From Sabellastarte sp. h YS-2021 (Eukaryota > Annelida > Polychaeta > Sabellida > Sabellidae): 64,000 bases of DNA. Numbering within the stretch: position 1 is the first letter of the stretch; the number at the start of each line of letters is the position of its first letter. The notes beneath the pieces were generated by a model. The model ran no database searches. It worked only from the letters and a program-made list of their open reading frames with translations, and was not told where the DNA came from. The translations under genes were made by a program, and so were the position numbers. The stretch lies in assembly GCA_964017235.1 (NCBI GenBank), contig OZ024931.1, positions 119,857,530 through 119,921,529 on the forward strand, written 5' to 3'. Positions 10,985-23,277 of this stretch are shown here, piece by piece.

Positions 10985-11289
10985 ATTTTGTTTTCCTTAT
11001 AACTCTGTAACCGTTAGGCGGATTCTTTTCAAATTTGGCAGGTTTAGGCAGTAGCCTTGGGGAATTTTTTTGAATATGCTGCAGTGACATTTCAACCAAT
11101 CAGAGAGGTCACATGACCAAAAATGTCTTTTTTCGATGGGGAAGCTTGTCCGGATGATAACTTGAAAGGAATTTTATCAATTCACCTGAAACTTGGCAAA
11201 TACATTCATTCTATTAAAATCTGGAAATCATTAGATTTTGGCATTGATTGGTCAAGAAATGGCCGAGTAATTAATGATTAATTAATCAT

Positions 11290-12135
11290 TACGAATTTTC
11301 CAAATAAGGAAAACACAAAAATGCTTATATCTCGAAAACCGTACTAGATAGAGCGATTTCGACGAAATTTTTGACCCGCAGGGTATCTCTGCGGAGTAGT
11401 TTTCCCAATTTTCAAAAAATTTTTGTCTCGTCCAAAATGGCGGCCATTTTGAATTTTCGAAATTTTCGCAAAAATTGCAAAACACAAAAATGCTTATATC
11501 TCAAAAACTGTGCTAGATAGAGCAATTTCGACAAAATTTTTGACCCACAGGGTATCTCTGTGGAGTACTTTTCCCAATTTTCAAAAAAATTTTGTCTCGC
11601 CAAAAATGGCGGCCATTTTGAATTTTCGAAATTTTCGTAAAAATTGCAAAACACAAAAATGCTTATATCTCGAAAACTGTGCTAGATAGAGCGATTTCGG
11701 CGAAATTTTTGACCCACAGGGTATCTCTGCAGAGTAGTTATCCCAATTTTGAAAAAAATTTTGTCTCGCCAAAAATGGCGGCCATTTTGAATTTTCGAAT
11801 TTTTCGCAAAAATTGCAAAACATAAAAATGCTTATATCTCGAAAACCCTGCAAGATAGAGCGATTTCGACGAAATTTTTGATCCACAGGGTATATCTGCA
11901 GAGTAGCCATGCCAATTTTCAAACAAAAAATTTCTCGCAAAAAATGGCGGCCATTTTGAATTTTCGAATTTTTCGCAAAATTGCAAAACACAAAAATGCT
12001 TATATCTCGAAAACCGTGCTAGATAGAGTGATTTCGACGAAATTTTTGACCCACAGGGTATCTCTGCAGAGTAGCCATGCCAATTTTCAAAAAAAATTTA
12101 TCTTGCCAAAAATGGCGGCCATTTTACTCACCTAC
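11290..12135. repeat. Tandem array, 169-bp unit, five copies
   Basis: ATGCTTATATCTCGAAAAC starts at 11321, 11490, 11659, 11828 and 11996, a 169-bp period. Each unit contains TTTTTGACCCACAGGGTATCT and AAAATGGCGGCCATTTTGAA. Minus-strand mini-ORFs across it repeat FENSKWPPF and are array shadows. Confidence 0.9.
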
Positions 12136-15100
12136 TCAAAATGAGTAAATGCGAATTATCTCTTAAAAGTATTGCAGATAGCCAATTTTTCTCAAATAAC
12201 TCATTCACCTACTTTTGGAAGAGCTTTCACATGGTGAAGTTTCAGACCCATAGCTAATTACTCACCTACTCAAAATGAGTAAATGCGAATTATCTCTAAA
12301 AGTATTGCAGCTAGCCAATTTTTCTCAAATAACTCATTCACCTACTTTTGGGAGAGCTTTCACTTGGTGAAGTTTCAGACCCATAGCTAATTACTCACCT
12401 ACTCAAAATGAGTAAATGCGAATTATCTCTAAAAGTATTGCAGATAGCCAATTTTTCTCAAATAACTCATTCACCTACTTTTGGGAGAGCTTTTACTCTG
12501 TGAAGTTTCAGACCCATAGCTAATTACTCACCTACTCAAAATGAGTAAATGCGAATTATCTCTAAAAGTATTGCAGATAGCCAATTTTTCTCAAATAACT
12601 CATTCACCTACTTTTGGAAGAGCTTTCACATGGTGAAGTTTCAGACCCATAGCTAATTACTCACCTACTCAAAATGAGTAAATGCGAATTATCTCTAAAA
12701 GTATTGCAGATAGCCAATTTTTCTCAAATAACTCATTCACCTACTTTTGGGAGAGCTTTCACATGGTGAAGTTCCAGACCCATAGCTAATTATTTACCTA
12801 CTCAAAATGAGTAAATGCTAATTATCTGTAAAAGTATTGCGGATACCCAATTTTTATCAAATAACTCATTCATCTACTTGTGGGAGAGCTTTCACATGGT
12901 GAAGTTTCAGACCCATAGCTAATTACTCACCTACTCAAAATGAGTAAATGCGAATTATCTCTAAAAGTATTGCAGATGGCCAATTTTTCTCAAATAAATC
13001 ATTCACCTACTTTTGGGAGAGCTTTCACTTGGTGAAGTTTCAGACCCATAGCTAATTACTCACCTACTCAAAATGAGTAAATGCGAATTATCTCTAAAAG
13101 TATTGCAGCTAGCCAATTTTTCTCAAATAACTCATTCACCTACTTTTGGGAGAGCTTTCACTTGGTGAAGTTTCAGACCCATAGCTAATTACTCACCTAC
13201 TCAAAATGAGTAAATGCGAATTATCTCTAAAAGTATTGCAGATAGCCAATTTTTCTCAAATAACTCATTCACCTACTTTTGGGAGAGCTTTCACTCTGTG
13301 AAGTTTCAGACCCATAGCTAATTACTCACCTACTCAAAATGAGTAAATGCGAATTATCTCTAAAAGTATTGCAGATAGCCAATTTTTCTCAAATAACTCA
13401 TTCACCTACTTTTGGAAGAGCTTTCACATGGTGAAGTTTCAGACCCATAGCTAATTACTCACCTACTCAAAATGAGTAAATGCGAATTATCTCTAAAAGT
13501 ATTGCAGATAGCCAATTTTTCTCAAATAACTCATTCACCTACTTTTGGGAGAGCTTTCACATGGTGAAGTTCCAGACCCATAGCTAATTATTTACCTACT
13601 CAAAATGAGTAAATGCTAATTATCTGTAAAAGTATTGCGGATACCCAATTTTTATCAAATAACTCATTCATCTACTTTTGGGAGAGCTTTCACATGGTGA
13701 AGTTCCAGACCCATAGCTAATTATTTACCTACTCAAAATGAGTAAATGCTAATTATCTGTAAAAGTATTGCGGATACCCAATTTTTATCAAATAACTCAT
13801 TCATCTACTTGTGGGAGAGCTTTCACATGGTGAAGTTTCAGACCCATAGCTAATTACTCACCTACTCAAAATGAGTAAATGCGAATTATCTCTAAAAGTA
13901 TTGCAGATAGCCAATTTTTGTCAAATTAATCATTGGCCTACTTTTGGGAGAGCTTTCACTTGGTGAAGTTTCAGACCCATAGCTAATTACTCACCTACTC
14001 AAAATGAGTAAATGCGAATTATCTCTAAAAGTATTGCAGATAGCCAATTTTTCTCAAATAACTCATTCACCTACTTTTGGGAGAGCTTTCACTTGGTGAA
14101 GTTTCAGACCCATAGCTAATTACTCACCTACTCAAAATGAGTAAATGCGAATTATCTCTAAAAGTATTGCAGATAGCCAATTTTTGTCAAATTAATCATT
14201 GGCCTACTTTTGGGAGAGCTTTCACTTGGTGAAGTTTCAGACCCATAGCTAATTACTCACCTACTCAAAATGAGTAAATGCGAATTATCTCTAAAAGTAT
14301 TGCAGATAGCCAATTTTTCTCAAATAACTCATTCACCTACTTTTGGGAGAGCTTTCACTCTGTGAAGTTTCAGACCCATAGCTAATTACTCACCTACTCA
14401 AAATGAGTAAATGCGAATTATCTCTTAAAAGTATTGCAGATAGCCAATTTTTCTCAAATAACTCATTCACCTACTTTTGGAAGAGCTTTCACATGGTGAA
14501 GTTTCAGACCCATAGCTAATTACTCACCTACTCAAAATGAGTAAATGCGAATTATCTCTAAAAGTATTGCAGATAGCCAATTTTTCTCAAATAACTCATT
14601 CACCTACTTTTGGGAGAACTTTCACATGGTGAAGTTCCAGACCCATAGCTAATTATTTACCTACTCAAAATGAGTAAATGCTAATTATCTGTAAAAGTAT
14701 TGCGGATACCCAATTTTTATCAAATAACTCATTCATCTACTTGTGGGAGAGCTTTCACATGGTGAAGTTTCAGACCCATAGCTAATTACTCACCTACTCA
14801 AAATGAGTAAATGCGAATTATCTCTAAAAGTATTGCAGATAGCCAATTTTTCTCAAATAAATCATTCACCTACTTTTGGGAGAGCTTTCACTTGGTGAAG
14901 TTTCAGACCCATAGCTAATTACTCACCTACTCAAAATGAGTAAATGCGAATTATCTCTAAAAGTATTGCAGCTAGCCAATTTTTCTCAAATAACTCATTC
15001 ACCTACTTTTGGGAGAGCTTTCACTTGGTGAAGTTTCAGACCCATAGCTAATTACTCACCTACTCAAAATGAGTAAATGCGAATTATCTCTAAAAGTATT

Positions 15101-16618
15101 GCAGATAGCCAATTTTTGTCAAATTAATCATTGGCCTACTTTTGGGAGAGCTTTCACTTGGTGAAGTTTCAGACCCATAGCTAATTACTCACCTACTCAA
15201 AATGAGTAAATGCGAATTATCTCTAAAAGTATTGCAGATAGCCAATTTTTCTCAAATAACTCATTCACCTACTTTTGGGAGAGCTTTCACTCTGTGAAGT
15301 TTCAGACCCATAGCTAATTACTCACCTACTCAAAATGAGTAAATGCGAATTATCTCTAAAAGTATTGCAGATAGCCAATTTTTCTCAAATAACTCATTCA
15401 CCTACTTTTGGAAGAGCTTTCACATGGTGAAGTTTCAGACCCATAGCTAATTACTCACCTACTCAAAATGAGTAAATGCGAATTATCTCTAAAAGTATTG
15501 CAGATAGCCAATTTTTCTCAAATAACTCATTCACCTACTTTTGGGATAGCTCTCACTTGGTGAAGTTTCAGACCCATAGCTAATTACTCACCTACTCAAA
15601 ATGAGTAAATGCGAATTATCTCTAAAAGTATTGCAGATAGCCAATTTTTCTCAAATAACTCATTCACCTACTTTTGGGAGAGCTTTCACTGTGTGAAGTT
15701 TCAGACCCATAGCTAATTACTCACCTACTCAAAATGAGTAAATGCGAATTATCTTTAAAAGTATTGCAGATAGCCAATTTTTCTCAAATTAATCATTCAT
15801 CTACTTTTGGGAGAGCTTTCACTTGGTGAAGTTTCAGACCCATAGCTAATTACTCACCTACTCAAAATGAGTAAATGCGAATTATCTCTAAAAGTATTGC
15901 AGATAGCCAATTTTTCTCAAATAACTCATTCACCTACTTTTGGGAGAGCTTTCACTTGGTGAAGTTTCAGACCCATAGCTAATTACTCACCTACTCAAAA
16001 TGAGTAAATGCGAATTATCTCTAAAAGTATTGCAGATAGCCAATTTTTCTCAAATAACTCATTCACCTACTTTTGGCAGAGCTTTCACTTGGTGAAGTTT
16101 CAGACCTATAGCTAATTATTCACCTACTCAAAATGAGTAAATGTGAATTATCTCTAAAAGTATTGCAGATAGCCAATTTTTCTCAAATAATTCATTCACC
16201 TACTTTTGGGAGAGCTTTCACTCTGTGAAGTTTCAGACCCATAGCTATTTATTCACCTACTCAAAATGAGTAAATGCTAATTATCTGTAAAAGTATTGCG
16301 GATACCCAATTTTTATCAAATACTCATTCATCTACTTGTGGGAGAGCTTTCACATGGTGAAGTTTCAGACCCATAGCTAATTACTCACCTACTCAAAATG
16401 AGTAAATGCGAATTATCTCTAAAAGTATTGCAGATAGCCAATTTTTCTCAAATAACTCATTCACCTACTTTTGGGAGAGCTTTCACTTGGTGAAGTTTCA
16501 GACCCATAGATAATTATTCACCTACTCAAAATGAGTAAATGTGAATTATCTCTTAATAGTATTGCAGATAGCCAATTTTTCTCAAATAACTCATTCACCT
16601 ACTTTTGGAAGAGCTTTC
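12125..16618. repeat. Large satellite array, 133-bp unit, about 34 copies
   Basis: TTCAGACCCATAGC starts at 12241, 12374 and 12507 give an exact 133-bp period. Each unit carries ACTCAAAATGAGT (short palindrome) and CACCTACTTTTGGGAGAGC. A diverged unit type (TGCTAATTATCTGTAAAAG, GGATACCC) recurs near 12786, 13585, 13718, 14651 and 16246, mostly at multiples of 133 (799 and 1066 bp). That indicates higher-order blocks of six to eight units. Confidence 0.92.
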
Positions 16619-16734
16619 ACACACGAAAATGAAAAATTGTGAATATCTCGGAAAAGCTATTTCTTCTGCTTTAATGCTCGGCGGGAGATACACACCGCGG
16701 CAGTGTTCTTGACAAAAATTTTTGTCTCCCCAAA

Positions 16735-16975
16735 AATGGTGGCCATTTTGAATTTTCAAAGTTTTTGCAAAACACAAAAATGCTTATATCTCGAAAACTG
16801 TGCTATATGGAGCGAACTCAACAAAATTTTGGACCTGCTGGGTATCTCTGTAGAGTAGCCATGCCAATTTTCAAAATATTTTTGTCTCGCCAAATATAGC
16901 GGACATTTTTAATTTTTTTATTTTTTGCAAAACACAAAAATGCTTATATCTTGAAAACCGTGCTAGATAGAGCAG
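16735..16975. repeat. 169-bp-type array resumes, about 1.5 diverged copies
   Basis: ATGCTTATATCT starts at 16780 and 16940 with the same TGGCGGCCATTTTGAA-like block as 11290-12135, but with more substitutions. The 133-bp array therefore sits inside the older 169-bp array. Confidence 0.8.
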
Positions 16976-17037
16976 ACTGCGCTGACTTTGGTTGCCACAA
17001 CAGTATAAGGCTAGAAACGAAGCATTTTCTTAATACT

Positions 17038-17120
17038 TTAGCACTCACCTTTATAGCCTTTTCGGGACGCTTTGTTTTTGCTATGCAAAAACATTATCTT
17101 TTTTTTTGCGAGCGATCCTC
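17038..17120. repeat. Right terminal region of the satellite insert
   Basis: Contains CGGGACGCTTTG (inverse of the left-end motif), TTTTTGCTATGCAAAAAC (an AT-rich near-palindrome) and a T-run, then GCGAGCGATCCT at the border with the LINE. Confidence 0.6.
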
Positions 17121-18453
17121 TAGTTATTTTTGCAATTTCATCTTGAGTGACTTGAGTAAAGACTGTTAGTTTCGGAGGGTCAAAGGGGGGATGTACAGTG
17201 TTACAAGACTCAGATGAAGAAAAACTCTCACGAATTTTCATGATTTTATTTGAGAAAAAAGTAGCAAAGCGATCAGCCAATGACTTTGAGGATTCACAAG
17301 AGGGCAGAGTAGTGCCATGGGATCTATGTAGGACTTTATGTAACTCCCGCCATAGTTTCTTAGAATCATGGCTATTATCGGAGATTAGTTTCCTGTAATA
17401 GACAGTTTTGTCCCTGTTTGCAAGACGATTGCACCAGGCAATTTGACGTCAAAGACGACTCCTGTTGTATTGGCTTTTATCTTTATGCCAAGCTCGTTCA
17501 AATTGACGTCTCAGTGACTTAGCAAGGCGATAGGACTCAGACAACCAGTCAGCACGCTGTTTCATCTTCAAACTAGACACTAGAGGAGCATGCCTGTCAA
17601 GGACACAACTCAAGTCTTGTACATACTGACCATAGAGCTGTGAGACAGAATTTGCAGGACATTTGACAAAAGGCATTTCCTTAAAGTCAGACCGAAAGTC
17701 GGACATAGTGATACGATGATACCTCCTATAGGAAATTCTTGTTTGACAGGTAGCAGGAGAGGAAGCAACTTCGATAGCACATTTAATGACTGCATGATCA
17801 GATACGAATTCACAGATGTCAACATGCACGCACATATCTTGATCACTGGGGGAAAGAATGAGATCTAGGATATGACCGTGCAAGTGAGTGGTATTGTTTA
17901 CTGACTGTCTTAGATTACAGGATTCTAAAAGGCCTTTCAATTTGTGGCTATCCGTACAAGGTACATCTATGTGTATATTGAAATCACCACATATGAAGTA
18001 CTTGCAATCAACAGAAGACAGAAAACAAACAAAGGACATAAATTCATCTAAAAAAATGGAAGAACATGGCCCAGGAGGGCGGTAGATAGAAGCTAGGAGC
18101 AAAGTTCGACCTGGCACTGAAACTGATATGACAAGATTTTCAAAGGAACCATAATTTGGGGTATCTACTTTACGACATTTGTATGATGCACAAATGAGGA
18201 AACCAACACCTCCACCAATACCTGTTGAACGTGGCCTATGTATCAAAGAGAAACCATCCGGGGTAAGTGAACGAAGGAAACTATCAGAATCAGTGGTACG
18301 AATATGTGTTTCAGTCAGACAGAGGAAATCAAAGGAGTGAGATGCTTTGTTCATTAAGCTGACATAAAAAAGGGAAAAAAACTTATCAGTGCACAAAGAT
18401 TCAAACCGCAACAAATTAAGTACAAAATTTTCCATAATAGTTATGTACTGCAA
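17121..18453 (-). pseudogene. L2/CR1-type LINE, 5' half (AP endonuclease and linker), one stop
   Basis: Minus-strand frame from 18453 encodes an apurinic-like endonuclease that would nick target DNA. Motifs: FLCLTETHIRTTDSDSF, GIGGGVGFLI, ASIYRPPG, FICGDFNIHIDVP and FVSDHAVIKC. The frame ends at a TGA (17449-17451) but continues open beyond it (RQIAWCNRLANRDK ... LADRFATFFSNKIMKIRESF ... DEIAKIT) to the insert border. The TGA is consistent with a CGA-to-TGA change. It joins in frame to the RT half at 10883. The ATG at 18453 is the first in frame; the true 5' end of the element is probably a little upstream. Confidence 0.85.
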
Positions 18454-18639
18454 GTTTTTAACTTTAAAAAGTGACTTTACAAGAAAAACAATTCTTCTTT
18501 GTGGTCTTAGTAATTAATCAGGATAAATACTCGGTTTGCAATAAAACACTGTTAACAACACAATAGATTTATTTCTGTAACAGTTCTATCAACAGTTTAT
18601 AAAGACATACAAGTTGGAGTGCAAGAATGAAATATCAAC

Positions 18640-18805
18640 AGATATACAAACATACAAGACCAGCACAACATCTGATTTAATTTGCATTGATCACTACTTT
18701 TAGGAACAAGTTCATATAAAGCTTATGTGTATAAAATAATAATTGTGTAACATTATTCTGTTTAAAAAAAGACTTCAAGATTGAAACAGTTTACTGCTGT
18801 TAAAC
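18640..18805. repeat. Dispersed repeat, copy 2 (see 3215-3430)
   Basis: Same order of blocks as 3215-3430: ATCAACAGATATACAAAC, CATCTGATTTAATTTGCATT, ATAATTGTGTAACATTATTC, AAAGACTTCAAGATT. It lies just upstream of the LINE 5' half. Confidence 0.6.
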
Positions 18806-19604
18806 TCTTGTGGAATAGATCATAAACTATAATAAATATATTTCATTGTCATTCACAGAAATTACAAGTACATGTACAAACTTAACATCAGATTCACTAG
18901 TTGTCCAAACTACAGGATTTATATACTGCAAAAGACTTCATGTCTGTCGAAGCCTAAGAAATGAGATAGGTACATAATGCTTAGTTTAGATCTTTGTTCA
19001 TTATGAAGCTGCATTACATGCTAAGTAGATATGCCTCTTAATATATGAAAAATCAAGCATGTCTAACCGCACAACACACATTCACAGAAAAAACGGGAAT
19101 TCTAGAAACAAATTCACTAAATAAAATCATGATCTGAGAATGGCATTATCCTCAAACATAATACTGATTACTTAATACAATTTCAATTGTTGGTCCTAGA
19201 AAGTACTCCTAGAGCACAGACCTCCACCAAGACAGCCGAGTATCCCCATATATTGTAATTTCACTCAAATACTGCTTTCTTATTTCAACCCTCAAAACTG
19301 CATTGAATGAGCACAAAAATCAATGAAAAATAGGACTGTTGAAATGTATGGGATTCCTTTTTATCCAGAGTATGCTCTGGATCCATCCCCATAAAAGTTT
19401 CATGAATGTGTATAAAGGTGACCGACTCTCCTGACTGTGGTGAACATTGTCATGTTGTAGACAATATAGAATTTTTTTTCCTTTCACTGTGAAATTGTTC
19501 ATAATATATGGAGGTGCATAAAAAGTTAATAGTACAATGATTTCAAATAAAAATAAAAGTTATTATGTTGGAGGTACTGCTTGGCATTCCATGTGAAAAA
19601 AATA
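18806..19604. other. No gene seen
   Basis: AT-rich sequence without a convincing ORF or recognised repeat. Confidence 0.5.
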
Positions 19605-20691
19605 GCATCAGAGATGCCCGTACCCCACAGCCTAGGGAAATATCTTTAACACCATGAGACATAGTAGTACTGTAAAAGTACAAAGTTCAGGATACTTTCA
19701 GAGCACTGTCAGTTATATAAAGGTCCAAACAATGTTTAAATAGAGAAAATAATGTCTAAGAGAAAGATAATGCATATACTTTATCTACATCCGGCATGGC
19801 CAAATTATGGTTTAGATGTTTTGAATATTACCATGCATACGGAAGTGGTAATACATTCAATGAATGCTTATGTGTGGTATTGGAGCAAAATCTGTGGCTC
19901 ACTTGATGAAATTCCATCTGTTACAATGGGAAGTTGTAAAAGTAAAATTCTTAATGAATTCTAATGTGACTTTAACAGTGCTTAATCTGCATCAAAAGAC
20001 AGACCCAAAGGTGCAACAAGATTTTCTAGGTCAAGGTCACTACAACAAGGTCAAATCAAGGTCACACAATGATGTTGCACACCTACAATCCCTAACCAAT
20101 GTCCCTACCAAGGATCAACTTCCTACACCTCACGGTTTCTGAGATATTGCCTGGACAAGATTTTATAGGTCAAGATCACTATGGCAAGGTCAAAGGTAAA
20201 ATCAAGGTCAGACCATGACGTTGCACACCTATACCTCCTAACCAATGTCCCTATCAAGTATCAACTTCCTACATTTTACGGTTTCCGAGATATAGCCCGG
20301 ACAAGATTTTATAGGTCAAGGTCACTGCAGCAAGGTCAAAGGTCAAATCAAGGTCAGACCATGATGTTGCACACCTACACCCCCTAACCAATGTCCCTAC
20401 CAAGTATCAACTTCCTACACCTTACGGTTTCCAAGATATAGCATAAAAAGACAAGATTTTCAAACTCAAGGTCACTGCGGCAAGGTCAAAGGTCAAATCA
20501 AGGTCAGACCATGACATTGCACACCTACACATCCTAACCAATGTCCCTACCAAGTTTTCAACTTTCTACACCTTGCGGTTTCTGAGATACAGCCCGGACA
20601 AACTTTTTCCCGCCGCCCAAACACCCGCCCATCCGGACACCATGGGTGAAAACAATACCTCGACAGCCCTTACGGGCTGTGGGGTAACTAG
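19605..20691. mobile_element. Array-bearing non-autonomous element, copy A
   Basis: Left end ATCAGAGATGCCCGTACCCC with TACCCCACAGCC. Right end is a hairpin CAGCCC-TTAC-GGGCTG (20664-20679) followed by TGGGGTAACTAG, so the left TACCCCACAGCC and right GGCTGTGGGGTA form inverted subterminal repeats. Inside are about four tandem units of roughly 146 bp. A homologous copy lies at 30058-31225. The hairpin-then-CTAG end looks Helitron-like, but the base after CTAG is C, not the expected T. Confidence 0.55.
19970..20640. repeat. Tandem array, about 146-bp unit, four copies, rich in AAGGTCA
   Basis: ACAAGATTTT landmarks near 20016, 20155, 20301 and 20451 give periods of 139-150 bp. Each unit has CAAGGTCAC, GCAAGGTCAAAGGTCAAATC and CAAGGTCAGACC, i.e. 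four or more AGGTCA half-sites in direct order, plus CACACCTACA and ACCAATGTCCCTACCAAG. Confidence 0.85.
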
Positions 20692-21120
20692 CCCTACGCA
20701 TCAGAGACACTGCAAACCTCCAGGACCAGTAATAAGGGAGATATAGGCACTTTTAAAGTCTGCTATGTGGGTTACTTCAGCACTCCGAGGATGACCTTGA
20801 ATTAAGAGCTTCAAGGTCAAATGTCTGCAAGGTTGTAGAGGACATGTATATCTGTTATACATATCACCTATGAAGAGATTCAACCTTCTACCTATGAGAA
20901 ACAGCCAGTAGAAAAATGTAGATAATTTTTCAAAGAAATGCCCGCGGCGGCCATCTTATTTTTCAGAATGAGGTTAATTTTAGTCACAGAGAAGCCTACC
21001 CCCCAGTGAAGATATCCTGCAAATTTGGTGAACCTAGCTGGTGTAGTTTTCCTCTTAGAGTGTTAACAAAAATCTCTCTATGTGTGGCGGCGGCAGTGTA
21101 GCGAATGCTAAACCAAAGTA
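20692..21120. repeat. Remnant of a 147-bp-array-type element
   Basis: CCTCCAGGACCAGTAATAAGGGAGATATAGGCACTTTTAAA matches the 147-bp unit end. The following GGCGGCCATCTTATTTTTCAGAATGAGG and CTGCAAATTTGGTGAACCTAGC match the 7361-7543 spacer. It also contains GACCTTGAATTAAGAGCTTCAAGGTCA, an inverted half-site pair. Confidence 0.6.
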
Positions 21121-22555
21121 TAAACCAGATGCCTCCGGTGGATACAAATATACTTCAATAGATTTGATCAGCTTACCATTCTATATGTTAAATGGTATAT
21201 GGATCTGTCAAAGAAAGCAACGTATAATAACATTCAACTGCCTTTCCCAAAAACTAGGCTTTGTGAGACTTTGTGAGAATCTGTAAGTACACCTCACTCA
21301 AAACACTTTTGTACATTGACATTTTACAAGGCTAAAAATTTAGCTCATTGTATATTAAAATATGCTATATAAAGTTACTCAAACATTCAAATTTGTCAGA
21401 TAATGGTATGTATTGTTTTTTTTTCCTATTTAAAGAATGTTACTGATAGTTTGGTCTAACATAAAACTGTATACCACATATTGTATAGTTAATACATGTA
21501 AGTGAAGCTCAAATAAAAAAAAGTTTCACAAACATGCATTCATCTGTTTTGGAGTAATTGCAAACAGACAAACAGATAAATGCAACCACAAACATAACCT
21601 ACCTAGTGCAGCTTCATCAAAAAGAATAACTATCAGGTGCCTTAGAAGTATCTGATGATTTTTTTTCCATAAATTAAGCTTAAAATTTGGCATTTTCCTT
21701 CTTGGAATGGATATAATCTGCAGATTGAAAATTAATATGAAAATATCATGTGTGAAACCAAGTAAAGTAAGGACATGCATAACAGCTATGCCTGAAACTA
21801 AACCAAGTAAATCAATCAAAATACAAAATGTGGTGACAACTGTTCTATTTAAAAATGTATATCAATTCTTATTATCTTCCACAATTTTTCCTGCTGAAAG
21901 TGTGATAGGAAATTGATCTTATCTAACACTAAAACTGCACAGCAGTCTTCTTACATTAAAAAAAAATTTACAATTTACAAAAAAAACATTTTCCTATGTT
22001 TCAAGTGAAGCAGTGGACTAAGGTTATTATTTGTCAAACAAAGTTGTACATTGCAGTTATCCCAACTGGCTTACTGGCAGTACTACATACACACAGTAAC
22101 ACAAAAATATGACACTGTACTATGGCCTACATTTCAGATGCATTCTTATTTTTTGTAGTGAGGTATCTGTGCATACAATTTGAAGCACAAACCTTATATT
22201 GAACTATATCTTCTTTCAGAGAATACAAGAGTTTAAACTGGAACATTCTCATAAGTAAAGAGGTTTTCTTGGTGGATGAAATGCACTTGTTATTGCTATG
22301 CTTAATACAATAAATAAATATCATATTTTATACAACAAAAAATATCAACTATACCACTCACATAATATGTACTTCATATGTTCAAGCAAATTCTCACCTT
22401 GAGACACCATTGTGTGGAGCACATGAGATATAGGATTTCACTGTGTAGTTAGTTTTGTAGCAAACCATGGTCAAAGTTATAAAATAATTCAGTTGCAAAC
22501 CATTTATCTTCTGCTTAATAATTAAATTGGTTTATTTGTTCAGTTAAAAGGGAAA
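21121..22555. other. No gene seen
   Basis: AT-rich DNA. Short ORFs lack any recognisable pattern. GCAAACAGACAAACAGATAAATGC at 21550 resembles the tail of the array-bearing elements (near 63970). Confidence 0.45.
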
Positions 22556-22601
22556 AAATTGCAAATTTTAATTAGTAAATTAAATTTTTATTAGTTAATA
22601 C

Positions 22602-22770
22602 CTTACCTACCAGACGATAGCTATAGCCCGGCGCCAGCCGGTCCCGCCAAACGAAAGAAAAGACGTCCTGGGTTTCACCCCCGGCAGGACCGGTACACTA
22701 CACTCCACTCGCCAGGTGGCCTAGTTCCTGCTTCACTCGCCAGAGGGACGTGACGTCATAGCATCTTTTT
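22602..22770 (-). repeat. DIRS inverted terminal repeat, 3' (left) arm, 169 bp
   Basis: Starts CTTACCTACCAGACGATAGC and ends ATAGCATCTTTTT. By eye it is the exact reverse complement of 28556-28724 over 169 bp. It is GC-rich compared with the flanks. The unique extension outward to 22556 is copied only in the ICR. Confidence 0.95.
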
Positions 22771-22826
22771 TGTCCCTAAGGTTGAATTGTAAGGCTGAAA
22801 GCGGGGAAGGTTGGGTGGGAATTTCC

Positions 22827-22925
22827 CGTCTGGTAGGTAAGGTATTAACTAATAAAAATTTAATTTACTAATTAAAATTTGCAATTTCATTGCGTTAATA
22901 CATCTTACCTACCAGACGATAGCTA
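22827..22925 (-). repeat. DIRS internal complementary region
   Basis: 22827-22887 is the reverse complement of the left outer end 22556-22616 (61 bp). 22884-22925 is the reverse complement of the right outer end 28703-28744 (42 bp). The two overlap by ATTT, so the ICR encodes the exact junction expected in a circular intermediate. Such a template is the hallmark of DIRS replication. Confidence 0.93.
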
Positions 22926-23277
22926 GAATAACTACCCAGTGGAAGGAGGGCAGCCTTCTGAGGATTAGAGAGAACTCTTATATTGTGCTTAGGTGTGAGG
23001 TTCTAGCCCTTTTGAGGAGACATGTTAGTCTCGAGGGTAACTAGACCCACCTGCCCCCCCCCCCTTTTTTGACTGCTCTGAGGGGAGGAAGAGAGTAAGA
23101 GTTCAAGGCAATGAAATTCCACGGTTAACCTGGAAGAGTGGGGAAAGTCCTATACCCAGAGGATTATTCTGAAGTAAACGACTTTGAGAAGCCAAGGTCG
23201 AGGCTAAAGGTGAGCCTATACCTAAAACTAACTAGTATGTACACTATATAAAATTATATACAAAGAAGCTTAGGGGA

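Larger units (their letters stand above)
10884..17120. mobile_element. 6.2-kb satellite-filled insert that splits the LINE
   Basis: The LINE frame stops at GATTTACT (to 10883) and resumes at CTAGTTATTTTTGC (from about 17121). Joining the outer sequences gives continuous LINE coding with at most a 2-bp CT duplication. The insert begins with a hairpin (10888-10909) and holds a GGCTCCGCC microsatellite, a 169-bp array, a 133-bp array, a second 160-169-bp block and a unique right end. AAGCGTCCCG near the left end recurs inverted as CGGGACGCTT near 17068. No long ORF is present. Structure suggests a non-autonomous Helitron/Helentron-like element; the exact class is not proven. Confidence 0.65.

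Noticed and set aside
11282-12144. Several 80-136-aa proteins with repeated FENSKWPPF
   Set aside because: They are frame readings through the 169-bp tandem repeat with no start context or selection signal.
12125-16618. Regular direct repeats resembling a CRISPR array
   Set aside because: Units are 133 bp and contiguous, with no unique spacers and no cas-like genes; it is a satellite in eukaryotic DNA.
20664-20692. Canonical Helitron 3' end (hairpin then CTAG)
   Set aside because: Canonical Helitrons insert between A and T, so T should follow CTAG; here it is C, and no TC start is clear at the left end.
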